A stretch of DNA of 64,000 nt, from positions 95,752,221 through 95,816,220 of the forward strand of contig NC_068938.1 in assembly GCF_016801865.2 (NCBI RefSeq). The letters run 5' to 3'. Positions 44,826 to 55,421 of the stretch are shown here, in pieces. Position 1 is the first letter of the stretch. The number at the start of each line of letters is the position of its first letter. The translations under genes and the position numbers were made by a program. The DNA is from Culex pipiens pallens (taxonomy: Eukaryota > Arthropoda > Insecta > Diptera > Culicidae). The notes beneath the pieces are model-generated. The model searched no databases, had not been told where the DNA came from, and saw only the letters and a program-made list of their open reading frames with translations.

Positions 44826-46800
44826 AATTCTTAAATTCTTGAATTCTTAAATTCTTAAATTCTTAAATTCTTAAATTCTTAAATTCTTAAATTCTTAAAT
44901 TCTTAAATTCTTAAATTCTTAAATTCTTAAATTCTTAAATTCTTAAATTCTTAAATTCTTAAATTCTTAAATTCTTAAATTCTTAAATTCTTAAATTCTT
45001 AAATTCTTAAATTCTTAAATTCTTAAATTCTTAAATTCTTAAATTCTTAAATTCTTAAATTCTTAAATTCTTAAATTCTTAAATTCTTAAATTCTTAAAT
45101 TCTTAAATTCTTAAATTCTTAAATTCTTAAATTCTTAAATTCTTAAATTCTTAAATTCTTAAATTCTTAAATTCTTAAATTCTTAAATTCTTAAATTCTT
45201 AAATTCTTAAATTCTTAAATTCTTAAATTCTTAAATTCTTAAATTCTTAAATTCTTAAATTCTTAAATTCTTAAATTCTTAAATTCTTAAATTCTTAAAT
45301 TCTTAAATTCTTAAATTCTTAAATTCTTAAATTCTTAAATTCTTAAATTCTTAAATTCTTAAATTCTTAAATTCTTAAATTCTTAAATTCTTAAATTCTT
45401 AAATTCTTAAATTCTTAAATTCTTAAATTCTTAAATTCTTAAATTCTTAAATTCTTAAATTCTTAAATTCTTAAATTCTTAAATTCTTAAATTCTTAAAT
45501 TCTTAAATTCTTAAATTCTTAAATTCTTAAATTCTTAAATTCTTAAATTCTTAAATTCTTAAATTCTTAAATTCTTAAATTCTTAAATTCTTAAATTCTT
45601 AAATTCTTAAATTCTTAAATTCTTAAATTCTTAAATTCTTAAATTCTTAAATTCTTAAATTCTTAAATTCTTAAATTCTTAAATTCTTAAATTCTTAAAT
45701 TCTTAAATTCTTAAATTCTTAAATTCTTAAATTCTTAAATTCTTAAATTCTTAAATTCTTAAATTCTTAAATTCTTAAATTCTTAAATTCTTAAATTCTT
45801 AAATTCTTAAATTCTTAAATTCTTAAATTCTTAAATTCTTAAATTCTTAAATTCTTAAATTCTTAAATTCTTAAATTCTTAAATTCTTAAATTCTTAAAT
45901 TCTTAAATTCTTAAATTCTTAAATTCTTAAATTCTTAAATTCTTAAATTCTTAAATTCTTAAATTCTTAAATTCTTAAATTCTTAAATTCTTAAATTCTT
46001 AAATTCTTAAATTCTTAAATTCTTAAATTCTTAAATTCTTAAATTCTTAAATTCTTAAATTCTTAAATTCTTAAATTCTTAAATTCTTAAATTCTTAAAT
46101 TCTTAAATTCTTAAATTCTTAAATTCTTAAATTCTTAAATTCTTAAATTCTTAAATTCTTAAATTCTTAAATTCTTAAATTCTTAAATTCTTAAATTCTT
46201 AAATTCTTAAATTCTTAAATTCTTAAATTCTTAAATTCTTAAATTCTTAAATTCTTAAATTCTTAAATTCTTAAATTCTTAAATTCTTAAATTCTTAAAT
46301 TCTTAAATTCTTAAATTCTTAAATTCTTAAATTCTTAAATTCTTAAATTCTTAAATTCTTAAATTCTTAAATTCTTAAATTCTTAAATTCTTAAATTCTT
46401 AAATTCTTAAATTCTTAAATTCTTAAATTCTTAAATTCTTAAATTCTTAAATTCTTAAATTCTTAAATTCTTAAATTCTTAAATTCTTAAATTCTTAAAT
46501 TCTTAAATTCTTAAATTCTTAAATTCTTAAATTCTTAAATTCTTAAATTCTTAAATTCTTAAATTCTTAAATTCTTAAATTCTTAAATTCTTAAATTCTT
46601 AAATTCTTAAATTCTTAAATTCTTAAATTCTTAAATTCTTAAATTCTTAAATTCTTAAATTCTTAAATTCTTAAATTCTTAAATTCTTAAATTCTTAAAT
46701 TCTTAAATTCTTAAATTCTTAAATTCTTAAATTCTTAAATTCTTAAATTCTTAAATTCTTAAATTCTTAAATTCTTAAATTCTTAAATTTTTAAATTCTT
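44826..46800. repeat. (TTAAATTC)n tandem array, about 247 copies
   Basis: There are 1975 bases of an 8-bp unit with essentially no substitutions except at the edges (TTGAATTC near the start, TTTTTAAA near the end). It sits close to the middle of the palindrome, so it would be the loop of a fold-back structure. The assembled length may not equal the true length. Confidence 0.98.
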
Positions 46801-47344
46801 TAATTTTTGGAAGAAAATATTTCAAATATTGGAAATGAAATTTGTTTCGGAATTATTCGAAATTAAGTGTGGAATATGGAAAACAATCTGTATTAAAATT
46901 CATAGATTTTGAATTTTTAGAATTTCGAAATCTAAAATTCAATCATATTCAAATTTTAGATTTTGGTTTTTTGAGCTTATATTTTTAAAGTTAAATTTCA
47001 TTTATTAGATTTTTAAATTTTGTTTATATTGGTTTATAATTTTCTATTTCGTTTATATTCGTCAAAATTATTGTAGTGTCCCTCTGATTCGCAAAAAAAA
47101 ATTTTTGGTGACACTTTTCTTGACGTCTCTTTAGGTATTTTTTAAAAGGATTTTTTGCTATCATTCCTTCAAACATAAAACGAGTTTTTTTTTATCAAAT
47201 ACTTTCTGTATTAGTTTTTTGTTTGGAAATAATGTTTCTTGAATGTTTGTCGCGATTTTTTTATATGGCGTGAATTTCGCACGGATTGAGGTTTCGGTCA
47301 GCGCGGATTTGGCGCGGATTTTCTTTAGACTTTCCCGTAACAAC
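46801..47344. other. AT-rich spacer inside the palindrome, right of the array
   Basis: The first 250 bases are AT-rich. Around 47260-47340 there is a GC-richer patch (GCGCGGATTTGGCGCGGAT). Not paired with the left spacer. No gene. Confidence 0.45.
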
Positions 47345-49922
47345 CCTGCATGTCCACTGGTTTCTTGATCCGGAACAGTCAGAACGGATTCCCGTTGGCC
47401 ACTTGGCAACATCTAATTCTGATTTCAAGTAAATTCTGAATTTTTACAGGAATTTTAAAATTTCATTTATCAAAATATGTTTTTGAAAACATGATAAAAA
47501 TTTCAAATATTCACTGGTTCCCTAATCCAGAACATTTAATACGGGTTTTTGTTAGTCACCTGGCCACATTTCTGATTCTAATTTTGTATTAATTCTGCTA
47601 TTTCTAGAAAACTAGAAAATTTCCTAATTAAATTATGCTTTTTTTAAATCTATAAACATTTCAAGTGACTACTGGTTCCCTGATCCGGAACATTCAAAAT
47701 GGGTTTCCATTGGCCACTTGGAAACATTTCTAATTCTGTTTTCAAATAAATTGTGATTTTTTCCAAAATTTTTAAAAAAATCTGTAAAATAAATATATTT
47801 ATTTTAAAATAATAAAAATTGTGACTACTGAAATAATAAAAATTGTAACCACTGGTTCCCTGAACCGGAACATTCAGAATGGGTTTCCGTTGGCCACTTG
47901 GCAATATTACTAAATCTGATTTTAAATAAACTGTGATTTTTTCCAAAACTTTAAAACAAATCAGTAAAATAAATATATATTTTTTAAATTAATAAAAATT
48001 GTGACCAGTCAGAACAGGTTCACGTTGGCCACTTGGCAAAATTTTTAAGTATGATTTAAAATAAATTTAGATTTTTCTAGAAATCTAGAAATATTCTTAA
48101 TTAAAAAAATGTTTTTTATTTAATTAATAAACTTTTTATGTGATTTCTGGTTCCCTGATCTGGATCAGTCAGAACAGATTCTCGTTGGCCACTTGACAAC
48201 ATTTTCAATTCTGATTTCAAATAAATTCAGATTTTTCTAGAAATCTAGAAAATTTCTAAATTAAAATATGCCAAGTGACCACTGGCTCGCTGATCCGGAA
48301 CAGTCGGCCACTTGGCATCATTTTTATTTCTTATTCTAAATACATTCAGATTTTCCAGGGATTTAAAAATTTCATTAATTAAAATATGCATTTTTAAAAT
48401 TAATTAAAAATTCAAATTTCCTCTGGTAACATGATCCGAAACATTCAGAACGAGTTTCCGTAGGCCACTTGGCAATATTTCTAATTCTGATATCGAATAT
48501 GTTCCTAATTTTTACAGGAATTTTTAAATTTCATTAATCTAAATATGTTTTTTGAAAACTTGATAAAAACTTCAAATGTTCACTGGTTCCCTAATCCAGA
48601 ACATTTAAAACGGGTTCCTGTTGGTTACCTGGGCATATTTCTGATTCTGATTTTAAATAATTCTGATTTTTGTAGAAAAATAGAAAATTTCCTAATTAAA
48701 TTATGCTATTTTAAATTAATACACATTTCAAGTGACCACTGGTTCCCTGATCCGGAATATTCAGAACGGGTTCCCGTTGGCCACTTGGCCACATTTCTGA
48801 TTTTGATTTTGAATCAATTCAGATTTTTTCCAGATACATTGAAAATGTCTTAATAAAAACTGCTTCATAACATTAATAAAAAATATATAATTTCCACAGG
48901 TTCCCTGATCCGGAACATTCAGAGCAGGTTCCCGTTGGCCACTTGGCCATGTTTTTGTGGTAATATGAATATGAAGTAGCAAAGAATGCTTCAAAAACAC
49001 TTTTATTTATATTTCGGATTAATTCATATTTTTTCCAGAAACCTTGAAAATTTCTTAATAAAAAACTGCCTTTAAAATTAAAAAAAATGTCAAGTGTCCA
49101 CTGGTTCCATGATCCGGAACATTCAGAACAGGTTACCGTTGGCCACTTGGCCACATTTCTGATTTTGATTTTGAATCAATTCAGATTTTTTCCAGATACA
49201 TTGAAAATGTCTTAATAAAAACTGCTTCATAACATTAATAAAAAATATATAATTTCCACAGGTTCCCTGATCCGGAACATTTAGAGCAGGTTCCCGTTGG
49301 CCACTTGGCCATGTTTTTGTGGTAATATGAATATGAAGTAGCAAAGAATGCTTCAACAACACTTTTATTTATATCTGTCTGACACATTGGAATTGTGAAA
49401 ATATTGCTTAATTTTTTCCGGAGTTTCCGGATCCGGATTCACCGGAACCGGTTCTCAATGGCCACCTTTTCAATTAAACACCTTCAAACATGCTGAGACC
49501 AACATTTTTTTAGTTTGTATGGATTGTTTCATGCTATAGTGCGTTCACTTCGCATTAAGAGCAAAAAACTTCAAAATTTTGAAGTTTTTGCACAGTTTTG
49601 GCCAATATTCCGGATTTCCTCCGGAACCGGTTACGGGAACCGGCCAATGGGACCAAATCTTGAGTTTTTCTAACAATTTACCGTCGAATGACACCGGAAG
49701 CGTCCAAAAAGACCTAATTGATCAAAAGTTACAGAGAAAACAAAATAAAAAATATTTTCCGACGGGGGGTGATTCATATGCAAAACTTCTGCATTGAATA
49801 TCTCGAGTTAGGATAACAATAAAAATATGCGCCAGGTTGCATTTTGTTCGGGAAGCCGATCCCTAGAGGAGCATTTTTTTTCGTGCTGCCAAAAAATAAA
49901 AAAAATATTTTGTTACGCTGTG
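47345..49922. repeat. Right arm of the 9-kb palindrome
   Basis: This is the inverted counterpart of 40879-44135 with about 13 subrepeat units instead of about 18. The outer 500 bases (49400-49922) are almost identical to the left arm. It ends TGTTACGCTGTG at 49922. Confidence 0.9.
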
Positions 49923-50406
49923 TAGTTATTGCGCCTTCCATTGGTCAAAAACTGAAACAGTTGCTTTTCTCCATACAATTTGACGATTTTGCCCAAACTT
50001 GGTGGTCAGTGGTCAGAAAATGCTCAAATTTTGGAACTTAGACTAGTGATCAATCTTTGATTTCAGGGGATAGCCCCAAGTAAGCCCAGATTTGGACCAT
50101 CCTAACCAATGTAATGCTAAAACTACAAGATAAATGAGATGTTACTGAATGGAACAATGTTCAAATCTGCAGCTCAATTTTTAAATATTGGATCCATAAT
50201 CTACAAAAACTGAGCCCAGCAATGGACAGGCAAATTACTTAGTTTGATCAATCTATTCTTGATTCTCTATCTTGCAAATTATTTCTGGGAAGAGAACACA
50301 CAATCATTGATTTGAGATTTTTTAAGGTAGTTCAATTTAAAAAAAAATTGGAAAAAATTTCGGGGGGGGCTGCAGCCCGGAAGCCCCCCCCCTGGCTACG
50401 GGCCTG
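49923..50406. other. Right-hand interior of the 14.3-kb element
   Basis: This is mixed-composition sequence without repeats, then a G run, a small GC-rich hairpin (GGGGGGGGCTGCAGCCCGG) and the terminal repeat ending at 50406. No coding frame. Confidence 0.5.
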
Positions 50407-50414
50407 CCCTATTG

Positions 50415-52234
50415 TGTATGTGAGTCGGGGTGGATACGATCGACACACACTTAATGGTCTTCAGTGAAAATACGGCTAGACGGTTTGACTATAATCAACG
50501 GCTTCTAATTGATGTCTGGGGACGTAGGAGGTGACAACTTCGTAAATATTGTCTGCGATGTGGACAGTTGGGTCAATGAACTTTGAATTGATTTGAATAA
50601 CACCTTCAGAACTAAGCCTTAAAAAGAAGCCTTAAATCAGCTCTGGTAACGCCTTATATCGCTATTTAGAGCAGATTAGCTTTTTTAGTCTATTGTTGTT
50701 TTCAAAAGGCTATTTTGAAATTGTTCGGTCCAGACTCCCCTTAGTATCTCCGGAACTCGCGAGTACAGCTCCACAAAAAGTATCGTCAAGATGTAATCGA
50801 CAAGTCGCCCCCTCTAGCCTCCGAAGCCATCCCAACCGAACGCTCCGCCAGAGACTGAGCTGGAGAAAGTGAAAGTCCCCGCTTCTAATTTGATATTCAC
50901 AAACCATCATTGCTGCCGCGTGAAGACTTTCCGTCATGGTCTTTTTCTGTTCACGCGTCCACAGCCAGAGGTCGTTGAGCGCATCCATCATCGCACACGT
51001 GTGCAAGTTCGGATCAACGCCTAATGATGCTTTTATATACAAGCTCGGCGCTATCAGCGAGAGATAATCACAACCGTAAACAAACCAGCTCTGTTTACTT
51101 TTCACAGTTTGTGCCACCGTAGTACGCGAGTAGCGGGTCTTACGAAACGGTGACACCGAAAAGTGGCACATCCAAGCTGGTTTCAAGACCTAGAACTAGC
51201 TACCCGACCCGAGGATTCGTAAGCCAGGCGAAAAAACGAAAGTCTGCGACTTTGGAGCTGATCAACCAACTCGGCAAGACCAAGATAACCCGCAAAGAAG
51301 TTGCAGTCGGTAAACGGTCCGGCCAGAACCGGTTCTCGGAGTTGTGCATCTCTCATCGGAAAAAAAAAGCAAATTCTGAAGAGATCCCCCTGATCAACCT
51401 GTTTCTTGTCGGCGCTGGTGAATGGATGACCTGTTCTACACAAAAGTGGATTGTGTTCCGCGGGCGCGTAAATGTTGTGTGAACCACGCGAAGTGTGTTG
51501 TTTTGTTGAACCACAAACGCGTGTCTTCATCCTGTTGGTGGTGTTACGTTAGAGAGGGATCGAGTTTGTGCAAAGTGCGTTGGATGTGTACCGTAAGAAC
51601 TTGTTTATGTTTTGCTGTTTGTTTGCCTCGCGGGAAAAGGGAACTTTGAGTTGGATTCAGAGGTTGGAGTGCCACGTTTTCTTGGCGCTGTGGACATTTT
51701 GGAACTGATGGTGGCCTACATTGCTTTGGCTGAATATCAGAGCACAAAGACGGAAATTTACTGTTTTGAGGTTAATTGTATAGACAAAATTATTTCCCAA
51801 TGAATTTAATTTTTTTATGAAAAACATGAGGAAAATAATTATTTTTTCAAATACGAGGGGCATTTTATAAGAAACTTAGACATTTTTTTAATTTTGCTTT
51901 CTTTTCCTTTAGCTCGATAAAAAAACGTTTTTGTGTTTATTTCCTATGATATTTTTCCAGGCCTTTCAAAATCTTTTCCCTTCTAGATTCGATTGCTTAG
52001 TAAAAGGAAGGTAATGTATCATGACAAGCTAGACTTTATCACGACACCTTAGGGAAGGCGACCTATGAAATGTTAACATTAACCTTAACATGCTAAGACT
52101 AGGTGAAGAAATAGCCACTGAATCTGCTTTGTAAATGCGGCCCGATACTCTTCACGGGCCATTGGAAAAAAAATACATTACTTTCAAAATTTAAGTTTTG
52201 AATTAGAATTTTTCAAAATATTGTTTTCTGAAAG
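50415..52234. other. Single-copy-looking region, no gene supported
   Basis: From 50415 to about 51800 GC content is higher. Frames of 158 codons (minus, 50710-51186), 115 codons (minus, 51183-51530) and 110 codons (plus, 51150-51482) occur, but none has a recognisable domain or conserved motif. CACACGTGTG at 50995-51004 is an E-box-like palindrome. From 52000 to 52170 the sequence resembles the 3' part of a mosquito retroelement by recall only. Confidence 0.35.
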
Positions 52235-53480
52235 ATCAGAAAGTTCAATTTTTTAAAAAAATCGAAATACTGGTCACAAAAAAATTTCAACTTCATTATT
52301 CGATGTAAAATCGCATTTGCAATCAAAATGTACTTTAGTGAAATTTTGATAAAGTGCACCGTTTTTAAGTTATTCCCCTTTTTAGGTAACTTTTTTGAAA
52401 ATAATCGAAGTTATTCATTTTTAAAAATTAGTGCCCATGTTTGCCCACCTTTGAAAAAAATGTTTTGGAAAAGCTGAGTAAATTACTTTATTGATACAAC
52501 CTTTGGTTGCTGAGATATTGCCATGCAAAGATTTTAAAACAGGAAAATTGATGTTTTGTAAGTCTCACTTAAACAACCCAAAAAAAGCAAAGCTAAGCAA
52601 TCCATTTAACGACCCCCGGGTCTTTTGTTGTCTCTGTTGCAAGTTTCTGCTCATTTCTAGGCGTCCGAAGGTTATGTGTGGTGAGTCACTCAAAACCTCT
52701 TTTACGCTAATGGACCGACGTTTTACTTCCCCATCCGATAGAAGGCGTGATCAGGCAAATCTCGTCTCGAAAAATGCCACCGGATCCGTCTGGGATTGAA
52801 CCCAGGCCATACTGGGGTGAGAGGCTACCACGCTAACCACTGCGCCACCGAACCCAAACAACTCACCTTTTGCTAATGTCGATATCTCAGCAACTAATGG
52901 TCCGATTAGCAATGCTTCGAAAAAAATATTATTTTTTTTAAATCAAGACTAACATTTCAAAAGGGCGTAATATCGAATGTTTGGTCCTTTTGAAATGTTA
53001 GTCTTGATTTACAAAAAAATAAAATATTGTTTTCGATAAGATCGGAAAATTTCACGATTGTTTCATATTTTAACATTGAAAATCGGACCATTAGTTGCCG
53101 AGATATCGAAAATAGAAAATAATTAGTTGTTTGGGTGAGACTTAGAAAACATCAGTTTTTCTGTCCTTAAATCTTTGTATGGCAATATCTTAGCAACTAA
53201 GGGTCGTATCAACAAAGTTAAAAGAAGCAAAATATAGAAAATTTTCTCAGCTCCACAAAAATATTTTTTTAAAGTAAACAACCATGTGCACTAATTTAAA
53301 AAAAAATACAACTGCGACTATTTTCAAAAAAGTCACCTAAAAATGGCTATAACTTGAAAACGGTGAACTTTATCAAAATTTTACTAAAGTACTTTTTGAT
53401 TGCAAATTCGATTTTACATCGAAAAATGAAGTTGAAAATTTTTTGCGACCAATATTTCGATTTTTTGAAAAAATCAGTAT
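52235..53480. mobile_element. Inverted-repeat element with a nested SINE
   Basis: The left arm (about 52235-52570, resuming after the SINE) and the right arm (about 53110-53480) are inverted. Anchors are AAAAATCGAAATACTGGTC, AAGTGCACCGTTTTTAAG, GAGATATTGCCATGCAAAG and complements. A related copy lies at 57060-57730. Outer ends and TSD were not resolved. Confidence 0.65.
52578..52855 (-). mobile_element. tRNA-derived SINE, 7-bp target duplication
   Basis: The minus-strand head reads GGTGGCGCAGTGGTTAGCG (A box) through a long anticodon-arm region to CTGGGTTCAATCCCAG (B box) at about 52788-52803. A body with GATCACGCCTTCTATCGGAT and a T-rich end follow. AAACAAC flanks it at 52571-52577 and 52856-52862. 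The host inverted-repeat arm is cut at exactly this place, and its right arm shows the uninterrupted version. Confidence 0.8.
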
Positions 53481-55418
53481 TGATTCAAAAATTCATAACT
53501 CAGTCAAAGATTTTTTGCCCGTTCTGGAAATTTCTGAAAAGTTGGCATTTGATGTCCCCTAAAACATATTAGTGACAAAAAATGAAATTAAAAATAACCA
53601 ATTTTTTACCGTCTATCATTTTTTTTCAGTGTAGTCCTTATCCATACCTACAACTTTGCCGAAGATACCAAATCGATCAAAAAAATCCTTCAAAAGATAC
53701 AGATTTTTGAATTTTCGGTAATCATTTTTGTATGGACAGCTGCCAAATTTGTATGGAAAATTATATGGACAAACTAATGATGCAAAATGGCTTCTTTGGG
53801 CACACCGAAGGCACCAAAAAAGTTTCAGCCGGATTAAAAAATACAAAAATTTAAATTACAGAAAAAAAAACGATTTCGTAGAGAATTGCTCAGTTAAGGA
53901 AAATATATTTTGGATTGTTTTTATTTCGGTGTATTTAAAATTTATTTAAAATATAAAAGTTTATGCAAAATTATATTTTTGCTATTGGATTTCTTGACCT
54001 GTTTTGGTACATTTTTTATGATTGCAGCAATCATTACTCTCAATATGAATATTTTGCTTATAGTTGGGAAGTTAAAAGCTGAAAAGTTGTTCTAAAAACA
54101 TTGCATATTTTTTTGGCTTTCGATTTTTTTTCCAAATTTCAATTTTATTCGAAATTCTCAAAAAGATAAACTTCAATTTAAAGTCAACGAAGTAATGATT
54201 GTAAGAAATTAAAGTAAGTTTCTTTTTGTACATTTTCTGCACTTTTTTTTCAATGATTCTCATTTTAACGAAAAGATTATTCAGTTTTTTGTGCCTTTAA
54301 TAAATAATTATACTGAAAAACATTAATTTCGAAATGAGAAATATTAAATTAAAACAACAAGAATGTTTTAAATTATATTTTGAACCAAAATTTAAATATT
54401 TCAAGACATAAACAAAATACAAAGAATAAATGAAATAAATAATATACATTTGCTAATGCTATATAAAAAAAAAAACAAATTTATGTTTCTTACCCTTATT
54501 GTGTTGTGTTAAAAATTGAGCTCGAGTTATTTTTTTTATTTAGGCATTTTACTATTTTTAAAAGCCGATACGTGCCGGATAAAATTACATCGTAGGCCGG
54601 ATCCAAGAAAAATACAGGAATATAAATAAATGAAATAGTAGAAAAAAGCAAACTATTAATATTATCCAACTCGAGATTTTCCAAAAATAAAATTTGAGTT
54701 TTGTTTTCCAATGCTTTTTGAAGATTTGAATTCGGTTTAAAATGGATTTTTGTCATTAATTTTAGATCGAAGGTCACCTACCATAATATTTAGCCAAACA
54801 TCTTTTCTACAAAACAAGCTCTTTTTAAAACTCACCGGAAGAAACAACATCTGGCCTTGCAGAATACGTCGCAGTTCCGATTCAACAACAAAGCGATCAA
54901 ACATAACTCTCCCCTGTCAAACCAGAACTTCCAAATTTCCAAGGCCACAACAAAAAAAAGAGTCCCAAATAAAAATACAAGCCTCAACCCGTTCGGGTCT
55001 GTCCCACGTCGCAATTCCTTCCGCATTATAAAACGATCCCTTGGCTCGTAAATTTAAATGTCCCCTTCAAGCACATCCAATTTCACTTTCCCCCTAGCCA
55101 AGGGATTGCGAATTAGAACCAAATTCCGCACTCTAATGGAGGTAGACGCGTGGCGTTTCAGCTCCCCTCTTTCCTGCAACAAAAAAAAAAAACGAAAATT
55201 CTTGTTTGTTCCCTCGCGCGTTCTAAACATTCGGGAAAATGTTTTGACGGCGTAGTTAGTTCGCGTTGTGCTGGGGACCAACTCCACACTCCAACTTCTC
55301 GCAAAGGGTGTTCTCTCGAATTTACGATGTGTGATGTTTTCTACGCGTAGAGTAAATACGGCTCGACTTACATGCGTATTTGCTCGTTTAACCTTCTACT
55401 GCCAAATAAGGTTTTGGA
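53481..55418. other. AT-rich region with diverged repeats; no gene supported
   Basis: Sequence around 53630-53830 (CCATACCTACAACTTTGCCG, GATACCAAATCGATC) recurs inverted near 57070-57120. From 54700 to 55400 composition is more even, with frames below 95 codons on both strands and no recognisable domain. Confidence 0.4.
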
Positions 55419-55421
55419 TAA

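Larger units (their letters stand above)
40879..49922. mobile_element. Foldback-like element: 9.0-kb palindrome
   Basis: The inverted arms end in the 12-base terminus CACAGCGTAACA / TGTTACGCTGTG. The sequence just outside is TAG on both sides (40876-40878 and 49923-49925), a possible 3-bp TSD. The arms are 3.3 and 2.6 kb. The spacer is 3.2 kb and mostly a (TTAAATTC)n array. Long inverted repeats made of tandem subrepeats define foldback elements such as Drosophila FB. No transposase is present. Confidence 0.75.
36110..50406. mobile_element. 14.3-kb hAT-like element with nested foldback palindrome
   Basis: The left end is CAGGGCCGTAGCCAGG and the right end (minus strand) CAGGCCCGTAGCCAGG, differing at one base in 16. 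Both are followed by long G/C runs. CCCTATTG stands at 36102-36109 and 50407-50414, a perfect 8-bp TSD. CAGGG ends with an 8-bp TSD indicate the hAT superfamily. No transposase frame is present. Inside are AT-rich filler (36150-40270), a pogo-like MITE (40271-40689) and a 9-kb palindrome (40879-49922). Confidence 0.8.

Noticed and set aside
50710..51186. 158-codon minus-strand frame in GC-richer sequence
   Set aside because: No recognised domain, and overlapping frames of similar length on the other strand show that long frames are expected there.
52785..52855. Possible functional tRNA gene on the minus strand
   Set aside because: Overlong anticodon-arm region and continuation into a SINE body with flanking AAACAAC duplications.
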